Assembly (NCBI GenBank): GCA_029821415.1
Contig: JALGTJ010000012.1
Span: forward strand, 1 to 10,363
Length of the DNA: 10,363 bases
Reading direction: 5' to 3'
From: Candidatus Zipacnadia bacterium
GTDB lineage: Bacteria; Armatimonadota; Zipacnadia; Zipacnadales; Zipacnadaceae
The translations under genes were made by a program, and so were the position numbers. Within the stretch, counting starts at the first letter, position 1. Every line of letters starts with the position of its first letter. This document shows, piece after piece, positions 1-6,407 of this stretch. The notes below the pieces were generated by a model that made no database searches, had not been told where the DNA came from, and saw nothing but the letters and a program-made list of their open reading frames with translations.

Positions 1-645
1 CCCCGCGGTCCCCTGCACGTGCAGGTCCTTGAAAAGCACTGGACCACGGGCGACGAGTCCCACATAACCCGCTCCATACGTATCGTCCTCCACCGCAATC
101 ACAGTTGTACCATCCAGCCCGACCTCAATGTGGCTGCCCTCGGCCCGTACCTGGAGCATCGCCCACTCGGGGCTGGATTCGTACCATTCTTCCTCGCTGT
201 CGGGGCCTGTCTGGACGATGTGAGCAGGCAGATGGGAATGGGGGGCGAACCCGGTGGCCAGCTCCCGACGATAGCCCGTTTTGTCCTGGAGCCACAGGGT
301 TACCTTATAGTCCTGCCCCTTTCTTCCCATATCCTCCACGTCCGCAACATAACAGCGGGCACTGTCCACAGCCCGAAAGACTACCCCACCATTTATGACG
401 CTGCTGTAGTACTGTTTGAAGGCTACTGACAGCTCCACATCGGCCAGCACCTCGCCGGTCAGGAAGCCATAGTCCTCCCGGGCCAAGTCGTAGGAATACG
501 CACCCACCACAGTAATCTGGGCAGTCGGCCAGGCGGGTGGATAGATGATGCCCTCCGCGTCCTGTTTCCACTGCGGCACGCCAACAAACTGCCATCGCGA
601 TTCGTTACCGCCCAATCTCGTATTGAGCCTGCGGCCCTTGCTCAT
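1..645 (-). CDS. Concanavalin A-like / DUF1080-type protein, 3' end beyond the window
   Basis: The frame is open from an ATG at 645 (minus strand) to the window edge, giving 215 codons without a stop; the C-terminus is missing. A strong GGAGG lies 8 bases before the ATG, which fixes the start. The residues read as a beta-rich jelly roll of the LamG/DUF1080 (3-keto-disaccharide hydrolase-like) type: GGVVFR near residues 86-91, a CYVADVED strand near 98-105, then YKVTLWLQD, WAMLQVRAEG and GYVGLVARGPVLF near 194-205. Such domains bind or act on carbohydrate, often outside the cell. I see no signal peptide: the N-terminus is polar and basic (MSKGRRLNTR), so it may be cytoplasmic or exported another way. 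It starts 32 bases after the stop of the secreted glycosidase upstream, so the two are probably co-transcribed. Fold assignment is fairly secure; function is not, because later domains are unseen. A 96-residue frame at 305-595 is only an overlapping shadow of this gene. Confidence 0.85.
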   Translation of the reverse strand, partial: MSKGRRLNTRLGGNESRWQFVGVPQWKQDAEGIIYPPAWPTAQITVVGAYSYDLAREDYGFLTGEVLADVELSVAFKQYYSSVINGGVVFRAVDSARCYVADVEDMGRKGQDYKVTLWLQDKTGYRRELATGFAPHSHLPAHIVQTGPDSEEEWYESSPEWAMLQVRAEGSHIEVGLDGTTVIAVEDDTYGAGYVGLVARGPVLFKDLHVQGTAG

Positions 646-677
646 TGGTCTGTCCTCCCGGGGGGACAAGTTATGCC

Positions 678-2906
678 CTATTCCCGCACTGGCTGCGGAG
701 CGATGCTCGAGGTAACCATCACGTCGTCCACGCAGAACCGCCAGTCAGGTGCCTGGTTATACGCGGAGATCAGTACATACTTCGGTATCCAGTCCATCTT
801 TTGGTAGCGTGCGGTGTGGAAAACGATCCAGGGATCTTTGGTGCTGGACCGATAGCGGGCCGTAAGCCGCTTCGCTTCCATATCCAGCACGAGACTCACC
901 TGGTACCACTTGCCGCGCACGTCCTGGCGAAGACCACTGGCATCGGTCCAGTTGATGCGCCGGATTCCCTCGTTGTTAAAGATTACTACCGAGTAGCCGT
1001 TCTGTTCGTTGGTGCCGAACTTGAACGTAACATAGTTGCGATCCACCTGCCGGTCGGGTGTCTCGCACAGGCCGACGAGCATCGCACCAAAGCCCTTCCC
1101 GTTGCGGTTGCCTTCGTAGTCAGGAAAGCGGTACCAAGCCGTTACCTCCATGACCCCCTCGTTCTGCTCGGGAATCTCGTGGAAGCAATCATTAGTAGCC
1201 CAGTAATTCTCAGTGAACTGAGCGTAGTAGCTGCCCTCGTGGGCAGTCGTGGCGTCCTGAAAGACGTGAAGCGCGCTGGTCTGATTCCTCGCATGGGTCC
1301 AGCCATGCTTGCCCAGGATTGTCTCGCCTTCGTTGAACCCCTCCTCAAAGCCTTCGCGCAAAAGCACATAGGGCAGGGGCACCCCCTGCGCGATCCCGCG
1401 CGAGGCCTGCTGCTGCGCTTGGGCTTGGGCAGCGGCCTGTGCCTCTTTAGCCCAGGTCCCCGATGGGGCAAACCGCAGGGACACTACCTGGTTTTCGGCA
1501 AGCTTGTCAATCACCAGTGAGAGCACTCCATCAGTAACTTCCTTAACCTGCCTCGTAGTCAGTTGAGCCAGTTGATCCTCCCACAGCGGGCCGTCCTCCG
1601 GCCCGAGCCGGAGGATTGTCACCTCGGCAGAGCCTGTGATTGGTATTCCTTCCACATCAACGCGCACCGAGCACGGCGGGAGTTTCCTGGTGAACTGCTC
1701 CCCGGTGTAGCGCTTGGACCGCGCCACGAGCACCCGCACCTCCTCCGGGGCCTCGTGACGGCTGGCCAGTGCCACGACACAGCGGTCATTGGTCTGTGTT
1801 ACCAGGCGCAGGCCGCCCTCCTGCTTGGCGTACTCCGCCCAACACCAGTAGCTGGTGCGCGGCGTCTGGGGACTGACGAGAATACCGTCCAGATCATCCT
1901 GCGTCCAATGGGCCTTGGCGGCGCGATCCACCCCGGCCTGGTCGAAATAATAGAAGTAGGCAATCTGCGTGCCCGGCCCAGTATGCTCGACTGTCTCGCC
2001 CCATTCGTCAATGTGGATCTCTTTGATGCCCAGATCGGGGTACTGCTCCGCAACGAGACGCCGTATCTGCATAATGTTCTTATACGCCTTGTCAGGCTCA
2101 ACATGAAACGTCCTGGCGTTACACTTCTGTGAGATCTCGTGCCATGAAAGCACGTCCAGCCGCTGTCCCTGCTTGTGGCAATGGTCAAGAAACGGCTTCA
2201 TTGCCCCGGCGGTGACGCACCCATAACTGGGCCCCACGATCTTCGCCTCCGGGTAGGCATCGCGGATGGCCTGATAGGCCGTGTCCCACATCGCCAGGAA
2301 CTCTTCCCACGTCCCCTGGAAGCCGTAGCCTTTGATGCCTTCGTAGGGCCCTACGCCCGGCTCGTTGCAGATCTCGTAGTAATCAATGGGAGCACCCATC
2401 ACGCGACAGTACCTTACGAGTGTGTAGATATGCTCATAGAAATCGTCGAGCATGTCGGCCGTGATGCGCCACCGACCGTAATAGCGCCCCTTGTGATGCA
2501 ACACACACTGAAAGGTCATGCCCTGCTCACGGAGCCGCAGGATCTTCTCCAGACATTTCCCAATTGCCTCGGGGGAATCGCGCATATCTCCCCATTGAGG
2601 AGCGGGATTGACAGTAACTGAACACGGATACCAGAACGGCCAAAAGTCAGCGCGCCAATGATGAGGCTTAACTCTCTCGATCAGTGACAATTCCATGTCG
2701 GGCACCAGATGGTTTAGGAAGCCGGTGTATAGCCACACCGGTCCACGATCTTGAGCCCTGACTACGATGTGGCGCTCGGCATCATCGGGCGGATCAGCAA
2801 TGGACTTGTACGGTACAGGCGCCGGCGGACCCAACGCATTAGCACCAAGCGCAGTCCCGCTCAGAATCAGACAGAAGATACCCAGGAACCACTTGAAACG
2901 TATCAT
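678..2906 (-). CDS. Secreted clan GH-A glycoside hydrolase (GH39/GH51-like) with C-terminal concanavalin A-like domain
   Basis: The 742-residue product starts with a classic signal peptide (MIRFKWFLGIFCLIL, probable cleavage after ALG near residue 21), so it is exported. Residues about 45-360 look like a TIM barrel of clan GH-A. YYEICNEPG places the likely acid/base Glu182 in an NEP motif, and EIHIDEWGE places the likely nucleophile at Glu301, resembling the DEW motif of GH51 and the equivalent site in GH39. His256 in LSWHEIS matches the conserved barrel histidine of such enzymes. Residues about 365-480 look like a beta-sandwich accessory domain. An Ala/Gln-rich linker near 487-502 leads to a LamG-like domain at about 515-735. 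The substrate cannot be read from sequence; a beta-xyloside, arabinoside or uronic-acid-bearing glycan is possible. The ATG at 2906 has only a weak AAGG 12 bases upstream but gives a complete signal peptide. The downstream partner gene follows after 32 bases. Family-level placement is inference. Confidence 0.8.
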   Translation of the reverse strand: MIRFKWFLGIFCLILSGTALGANALGPPAPVPYKSIADPPDDAERHIVVRAQDRGPVWLYTGFLNHLVPDMELSLIERVKPHHWRADFWPFWYPCSVTVNPAPQWGDMRDSPEAIGKCLEKILRLREQGMTFQCVLHHKGRYYGRWRITADMLDDFYEHIYTLVRYCRVMGAPIDYYEICNEPGVGPYEGIKGYGFQGTWEEFLAMWDTAYQAIRDAYPEAKIVGPSYGCVTAGAMKPFLDHCHKQGQRLDVLSWHEISQKCNARTFHVEPDKAYKNIMQIRRLVAEQYPDLGIKEIHIDEWGETVEHTGPGTQIAYFYYFDQAGVDRAAKAHWTQDDLDGILVSPQTPRTSYWCWAEYAKQEGGLRLVTQTNDRCVVALASRHEAPEEVRVLVARSKRYTGEQFTRKLPPCSVRVDVEGIPITGSAEVTILRLGPEDGPLWEDQLAQLTTRQVKEVTDGVLSLVIDKLAENQVVSLRFAPSGTWAKEAQAAAQAQAQQQASRGIAQGVPLPYVLLREGFEEGFNEGETILGKHGWTHARNQTSALHVFQDATTAHEGSYYAQFTENYWATNDCFHEIPEQNEGVMEVTAWYRFPDYEGNRNGKGFGAMLVGLCETPDRQVDRNYVTFKFGTNEQNGYSVVIFNNEGIRRINWTDASGLRQDVRGKWYQVSLVLDMEAKRLTARYRSSTKDPWIVFHTARYQKMDWIPKYVLISAYNQAPDWRFCVDDVMVTSSIAPQPVRE

Positions 2907-2971
2907 AGTCGCACCATGCCTTTTCCCATTATATCGCTCCTATGCTCAGGCTACAGTAGAAGCTATCTTTC

Positions 2972-3000
2972 ATTATACCAGGATGGCTTGATAGGAACAA
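2972..3000 (-). promoter_or_regulatory. Candidate sigma70 promoter for the glycosidase operon
   Basis: Read on the minus strand, TTGTTC (3000-2995) and a perfect TATAAT (2977-2972) are separated by exactly 17 bases. Transcription would begin near 2965 and leave a leader of about 60 bases before the ATG at 2906. A second perfect TATAAT lies closer to the gene at 2933-2928 but has no convincing -35 partner. The -35 match is three of six, so strength is uncertain. Confidence 0.5.
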
Positions 3001-3157
3001 GGAAGTGTATTAGAGTAATTAGCGCGACCTGTGTACCTATCCTGCTGCCCTATTTGGCTATAACTCTCGCTGGCCGGACCCACGACCAACCGCCGAAACC
3101 CGCTCATCCGCTCTTCCTCGCGGCTTAGGCCAGCACACCGTCACGGCGCCAGCCGCG

Positions 3158-3187
3158 TTGACAGTATTAGGCGCAGCGTGGTAACAT
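3158..3187 (+). promoter_or_regulatory. Candidate promoter for the FAH-GH15 unit
   Basis: A perfect TTGACA at 3158-3163 is followed after 18 bases by TAACAT at 3182-3187 (four of six against TATAAT). A TG dinucleotide at 3179-3180, one base before the -10, gives an extended -10. Transcription would start near 3194, about 48 bases before the ATG at 3242. The -35 is strong and the -10 is imperfect but rescued by the extended motif. Confidence 0.5.
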
Positions 3188-3241
3188 CTCGCCACGATAC
3201 AGCCACACTACTCAGCCGTTGTCCAAGCGAGGTTTGCAATT

Positions 3242-4189
3242 ATGGTGCTGCGACTTGTTACGTTCCAGAAGCAGGACGCTAAGAACGAGCGTATCGGGGC
3301 TTTGACCGAAGACGGCGTTGTGGACCTGACCTCCCAGGCCGAGCAGGAGCCAGCCAGCCTGCCCGCTGCGTGGGATAACTCCCTCATCACCGTACTTAGT
3401 CAAATTGAGTGGATAGACTGGGCCAGGCAGGTGGTGCAAAACCCCAGCGAGGCGCATCTGCTGGACAGGTCGTCGGTTAGGCTGCTGCCGCCGGTGCCGC
3501 ATCCAGGCAAGCTATTTCTGCTGGCCGGCAACTACCGTGAGCACTTGCGGGAGGCCGGCTCGTTCGATTTTCAGAAAGAAGATGAGGCGCTGCCCGAGGA
3601 AGAGCCTTTCATCTTCGTCAAGCCGCCCATTGATACTGTGATCGGCGATGGCGAGCCGATCATTCTCTCACGTAACCACCGTTTTGTGGACTACGAGGCG
3701 GAAATGGCCGTCATTATCGGCAGGACTGGCCGCTACGTTCCCGCCGCCGAGGCGCTAGACTACGTAGCCGGCATCACTGCCTTCAACGACGTCTCTGAGC
3801 GGGAATGGGGCAAAAGCCGCCAGGATATGACTGAGCGAGAGAAATTTTTTGCCTGGCTGAACGGAAAGTGGTTTGACAGCTTTGCTCCAATGGGTCCCTG
3901 TGCCGTCCCGATGGCCGATGTGCCCGATATTCACAACCTGGATTTACAATTGCGGGTTAACGACCAACTCAGGCAACATAGCAACACCGCAATGATGATG
4001 TTTGGCGTTCCCCAGATTATCGCTTACATCTCCGGTATCTGCACGCTACGACCGGGCGATGTTATTGCCACGGGGACTCCAGAAGGCGTCGGGCACGCTC
4101 AAGGCATAAAGTTAGAAGACCAAGATATAGTACAGGTAGAGCTGGAATTGGTGGGGACGCTCACTAATCCTGTGCAGGCCGAGATATAG
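3242..4189 (+). CDS. Fumarylacetoacetate hydrolase (FAH) family protein
   Basis: The 315-residue product has the usual length for the FAH family with an N-terminal cap of about 80 residues. The catalytic fold runs from about residue 88 to 312. The divalent-metal ligands are all visible: Glu152 and Glu154 in DYEAEMAVIIG, and Asp183 in FNDVSERE. His101 in NYREH, Lys127 in FIFVKPP, Lys209 in NGKWFD and the TGTPEGVG loop near 277-284 complete the active-site pattern. Family members break C-C bonds in acylpyruvates, fumarylacetoacetate or 2,4-diketo-3-deoxy sugar acids, or isomerise and decarboxylate related compounds; sequence alone does not choose among these. There is no signal peptide, so it is cytosolic. 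GAGG at 3229-3232, 9 bases before the ATG, supports the start. It is followed after 38 bases by the GH15 gene, which hints at sugar catabolism, but this is inference from position only. Confidence 0.92.
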   Translation: MVLRLVTFQKQDAKNERIGALTEDGVVDLTSQAEQEPASLPAAWDNSLITVLSQIEWIDWARQVVQNPSEAHLLDRSSVRLLPPVPHPGKLFLLAGNYREHLREAGSFDFQKEDEALPEEEPFIFVKPPIDTVIGDGEPIILSRNHRFVDYEAEMAVIIGRTGRYVPAAEALDYVAGITAFNDVSEREWGKSRQDMTEREKFFAWLNGKWFDSFAPMGPCAVPMADVPDIHNLDLQLRVNDQLRQHSNTAMMMFGVPQIIAYISGICTLRPGDVIATGTPEGVGHAQGIKLEDQDIVQVELELVGTLTNPVQAEI

Positions 4190-4227
4190 GACTGCCACAG
4201 CTCTCAGAGAATGCAGGCAGAATAACA

Positions 4228-6159
4228 ATGGGCATATACTTGCCAACGGCAGCAGTCGGCAATGGCCGCGTATTAGCCACACTGGGCAGCGCCGGGGAGA
4301 TAATGACCTTCTTCTATCCCCGGATTGACTTTGCTCAGAATATACACGAGTGCCTGCCTGCTCTCTACCTGGGCGAGCCTGGTCACGGCCTATTCACATG
4401 GACTTTTGAGCCAAGGTTCCAACGCCGCCAGCACTACTTGCCCCAGACCAACATCCTGATTACCGAACTGGAGCTGACCACACCGCCGTTGGCATTGACT
4501 TTCCGGGATTTCTGCCCGCCCGATGCTGATGCTTTGGTGCGCACGGTAACGATCAGAAATCTGGGAAATGGAACGTTCCGTGGCGCCTTTCTACATTACT
4601 TTGATCTGAACCTGGGAGAGGTTCCTCTCAAGCAGGCGGTGCGTTACGCTGAGGACGAAGGGTGCATTTTGCAGTACTTCCGCGATGTGGTCCTGGCTGT
4701 GGGGGGAACGCGGCCCGATATGTGGCGCTGCGGCAAGTCCATTGACCAGCAGTCCCCGGGCAGCGCCAAGTACGACATGTACGACGGTCACCTCAACGGC
4801 CAGCCCGAGGACATTGGTCAGGTTGACTTCGCGGTGGGCTACCATCTGCATATAGAGCCGGGGCAGGAACAGGAAATTCAAATCCTTATCTCGGCAGCGC
4901 AAAGCTCGCAGCGTAGCTCCCAGCAGTTCCGGGAATTGCGCAAGCGTGGTGTGCCGGAACTACTCGATGCCACGATGCGGCAGAACCGCAGTTGGCTGGC
5001 CCAGGGGCGCACTGTCTCAGTCGGCGAGAAGCTGGAAGCGGCCTTTCAGCAAGCACTGCTGGCCCTGAGCATGCTCTACGACGCCCACGAAAACTGCTTC
5101 ATCGCCGCACCGGAGTTCGACCCTCACTATCTGCGCTGCGGTGGGTATGGCTATTGCTGGCCGCGAGACGCAGCGATGGCGGCCCTGGCCCTGCACCACG
5201 CAGGATTCAGCGACTTCCTGGAGGGCCAGGCCCGATGGCTGACCCGAACGCAACTGCCTTCGGGACGCTGGGCGCAGCGGTACTGGACGGATGGTAAGAT
5301 AGCCGCCTCGTGGTCGCTACGCGAGGATTTCCATCAGCTTGACCAAAGCGCCTCAGCGGTGCACCTGCTTGGCACTTACCTGCTCACAACATCCAAAGAA
5401 GGACGGGTGGCAGGAACCCAGGACTGCTGGGAGGCTATGCAGCGGGGCGCTGAGGCTTTAGTGGGTAGCGTAGGTGATGACGGCTGGCATTATCCGGCCT
5501 GCGATCTGTGGGAGACCTATCGGGGCAGTTTTGTCTATACCGAAGCCGCTATCTATGGCGCTTTACAAACAGCAGCTACCTATGCCGATGCTGCCGGCCA
5601 TCAGCAACAGGCTCAACGTTGGAGAGCCGTAGCTGAACGAGTCCAGCAGGCAGTCATCGCCGTCTATCACCACGGCTACTTCCCACGTGGCCGCAACGAC
5701 GGAGAAGACCCCATCGTGGATTCGTCCACGCTGGGCGTGGTGGTCCCCTTCGGCCTCCTGGGGACTGATCACCCGGACTATCGTCCGATGATCGAATCCA
5801 ATTTGGAGACCATCCAGAAGCGCCTGACAACTCGTTTGAACGATGGAGAAGGTATCCGCCGTTACGAAGGTGATGGCTATCTCGGAGGGGCTATTGGCTG
5901 CGTTAATACGTTATGGGCAGCGTGGGTCAGCCTGCGTCTGGCTCAAGCCTACAATAATAATAGTAGTAGCAGATGCGAGAAGTACAAGCAACAGGCCATA
6001 GCGTACATCAACTTCGCCCTGGAGCATGCTACCCCCACCGGCCTTCTACCCGAATTGATTGGCACCGAGCAGGAAACACCCTACTGGGCTGCTCCTCACA
6101 GTTGGGCCTCCGCATTACTGATCGAGTGCGTGCTGGCGCTGGATACCTTGAACTGTTAG
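4228..6159 (+). CDS. GH15 family glycosidase (glucoamylase-like), cytosolic
   Basis: The 643-residue product has the two-domain form of prokaryotic GH15 enzymes: an N-terminal beta-sandwich (about 1-255, opening with the GNGRVLATL and FYPRIDF motifs) and a C-terminal (alpha/alpha)6 barrel (about 265-640). Barrel landmarks are CWPRD at 310-314, QLDQ with Asp372 (the substrate-binding aspartate position), DLWE with Glu429 as likely general acid, and LLPEL with Glu609 as likely general base. Both catalytic glutamates are therefore present. The family releases glucose from non-reducing ends of alpha-glucans, but also includes trehalases and dextran- or isomaltose-type enzymes, so the substrate is open. 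No signal peptide is visible, so it probably acts on internal glycogen, trehalose or imported oligosaccharides. The ribosome site is weak (AGG 10 bases before the ATG), which suits translation coupled to the FAH gene 38 bases upstream. A loop coded by repeated AAT/AGT triplets (NNNSSS, 5953-5970) sits between two barrel helices. Confidence 0.9.
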   Translation: MGIYLPTAAVGNGRVLATLGSAGEIMTFFYPRIDFAQNIHECLPALYLGEPGHGLFTWTFEPRFQRRQHYLPQTNILITELELTTPPLALTFRDFCPPDADALVRTVTIRNLGNGTFRGAFLHYFDLNLGEVPLKQAVRYAEDEGCILQYFRDVVLAVGGTRPDMWRCGKSIDQQSPGSAKYDMYDGHLNGQPEDIGQVDFAVGYHLHIEPGQEQEIQILISAAQSSQRSSQQFRELRKRGVPELLDATMRQNRSWLAQGRTVSVGEKLEAAFQQALLALSMLYDAHENCFIAAPEFDPHYLRCGGYGYCWPRDAAMAALALHHAGFSDFLEGQARWLTRTQLPSGRWAQRYWTDGKIAASWSLREDFHQLDQSASAVHLLGTYLLTTSKEGRVAGTQDCWEAMQRGAEALVGSVGDDGWHYPACDLWETYRGSFVYTEAAIYGALQTAATYADAAGHQQQAQRWRAVAERVQQAVIAVYHHGYFPRGRNDGEDPIVDSSTLGVVVPFGLLGTDHPDYRPMIESNLETIQKRLTTRLNDGEGIRRYEGDGYLGGAIGCVNTLWAAWVSLRLAQAYNNNSSSRCEKYKQQAIAYINFALEHATPTGLLPELIGTEQETPYWAAPHSWASALLIECVLALDTLNC

Positions 6160-6300
6160 CCACCACCCAAATTAGCGTGATGACATTATCAAAGCTGTGC
6201 CGCTTTTGGGCCAGATAGCGCCGTGTTCACAGGGGCCATCAGCGAGCCAAAGTGGGCGAGGCTCTTGGCATGGCTCCAGTCGTTGGCAACAGGTTTGAGC

Positions 6301-6318
6301 AGTTGGGTTGACACAACT
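6301..6318. repeat. Inverted repeat over the pilB -35 box, possible operator
   Basis: AGTTG at 6301-6305 and CAACT at 6314-6318 form an inverted repeat with 8 bases between. Nested inside is GTTG-ACA-CAAC (6307-6317). Both straddle the TTGACA -35 hexamer at 6308-6313, where a bound repressor would block RNA polymerase. Arms of only 4-5 bases, partly made by the -35 sequence itself, could occur by chance. Confidence 0.3.
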
Positions 6319-6336
6319 CGCGCCTGGACGTATAAT
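6308..6336 (+). promoter_or_regulatory. Full-consensus sigma70 promoter for pilB-pilT-pilC
   Basis: TTGACA at 6308-6313 and TATAAT at 6331-6336 are both perfect matches and are separated by exactly 17 bases, the optimal spacing. Transcription would start near 6343, giving a leader of about 65 bases before the pilB ATG at 6408. This is the strongest promoter match in the window and marks the start of the pilus operon, separate from the FAH-GH15 unit. Confidence 0.85.
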
Positions 6337-6371
6337 CTAAGATACTGCTGCTCTATGAGACAATAAATACT

Positions 6372-6387
6372 AATGACGTTGGTCATT
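6372..6387 (+). promoter_or_regulatory. Perfect hairpin in the pilB leader, next to the ribosome binding site
   Basis: AATGAC (6372-6377), loop GTTG (6378-6381) and GTCATT (6382-6387) form a perfect 6-base-pair stem with a four-base loop inside the predicted leader transcript. It ends 7 bases before the GAGGTG ribosome site at 6395-6400. It could tune translation or RNA stability, or be a protein-binding palindrome in DNA. It has no following T-run, so it is not a terminator. Confidence 0.45.
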
Positions 6388-6407
6388 CTGAGCCGAGGTG
6401 GTAATAA

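Larger units (their letters stand above)
2907..3241. other. Divergent intergenic region (335 bases)
   Basis: This stretch separates the minus-strand glycosidase unit from the plus-strand FAH gene. It holds the minus-strand promoter candidate at 2972-3000 and the plus-strand candidate at 3158-3187. A weaker plus-strand pair, TTGATA (2988-2993) and TAGAGT (3011-3016), is spaced by 17 and overlaps the minus-strand -35 box. The half nearer the glycosidase is A+T-rich, as expected of promoter DNA. A small minus-strand frame of 44 codons (3107-2973) has an AGGAAG before its ATG but no other support. I see no RNA gene, repeat family or terminator. Confidence 0.6.

Noticed and set aside
305..595. Minus-strand 96-residue open frame
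   Set aside because: It overlaps the longer, better supported frame starting at 645, which has a GGAGG ribosome site and recognisable jelly-roll motifs. Its own translation is Cys/Gly/Arg-rich without any family resemblance.
645..1520. Plus-strand 291-residue open frame and similar long plus-strand frames up to 2621
   Set aside because: They lie opposite the glycosidase gene, whose signal peptide and catalytic motifs are clear. They are antisense shadows in G+C-rich coding DNA.
2973..3107. Small minus-strand frame of 44 codons with AGGAAG before its ATG, upstream of the glycosidase
   Set aside because: No recognisable protein features, it would need a promoter further upstream, and its end overlaps the better promoter candidate. 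It could be a leader peptide only if conserved in relatives.
5329..5379. QLDQ in GH15 in place of the common QLDE, first read as loss of a catalytic glutamate
   Set aside because: By comparison with fungal glucoamylase, this motif supplies the substrate-binding aspartate (Asp372, kept). The general acid is in DLWE (Glu429) and the base in LLPEL (Glu609), so the active site looks intact.
6191..6207. AAAGC-TGTGCC-GCTTT hairpin followed by T after the GH15 gene, considered as a terminator
   Set aside because: The stem is only 5 base pairs, A/T-weighted, with no real U-tract, so an intrinsic terminator is not supported.
6244..6276. Competing hairpins GAGCC/GGCTC (6244-6264) and GCCAA/TTGGC (6246-6269), considered as a terminator or riboswitch
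   Set aside because: Five-base arms with long loops, no T-run, and they lie upstream of the pilB promoter, so they would not be in the pilB transcript. Probably chance pairing.
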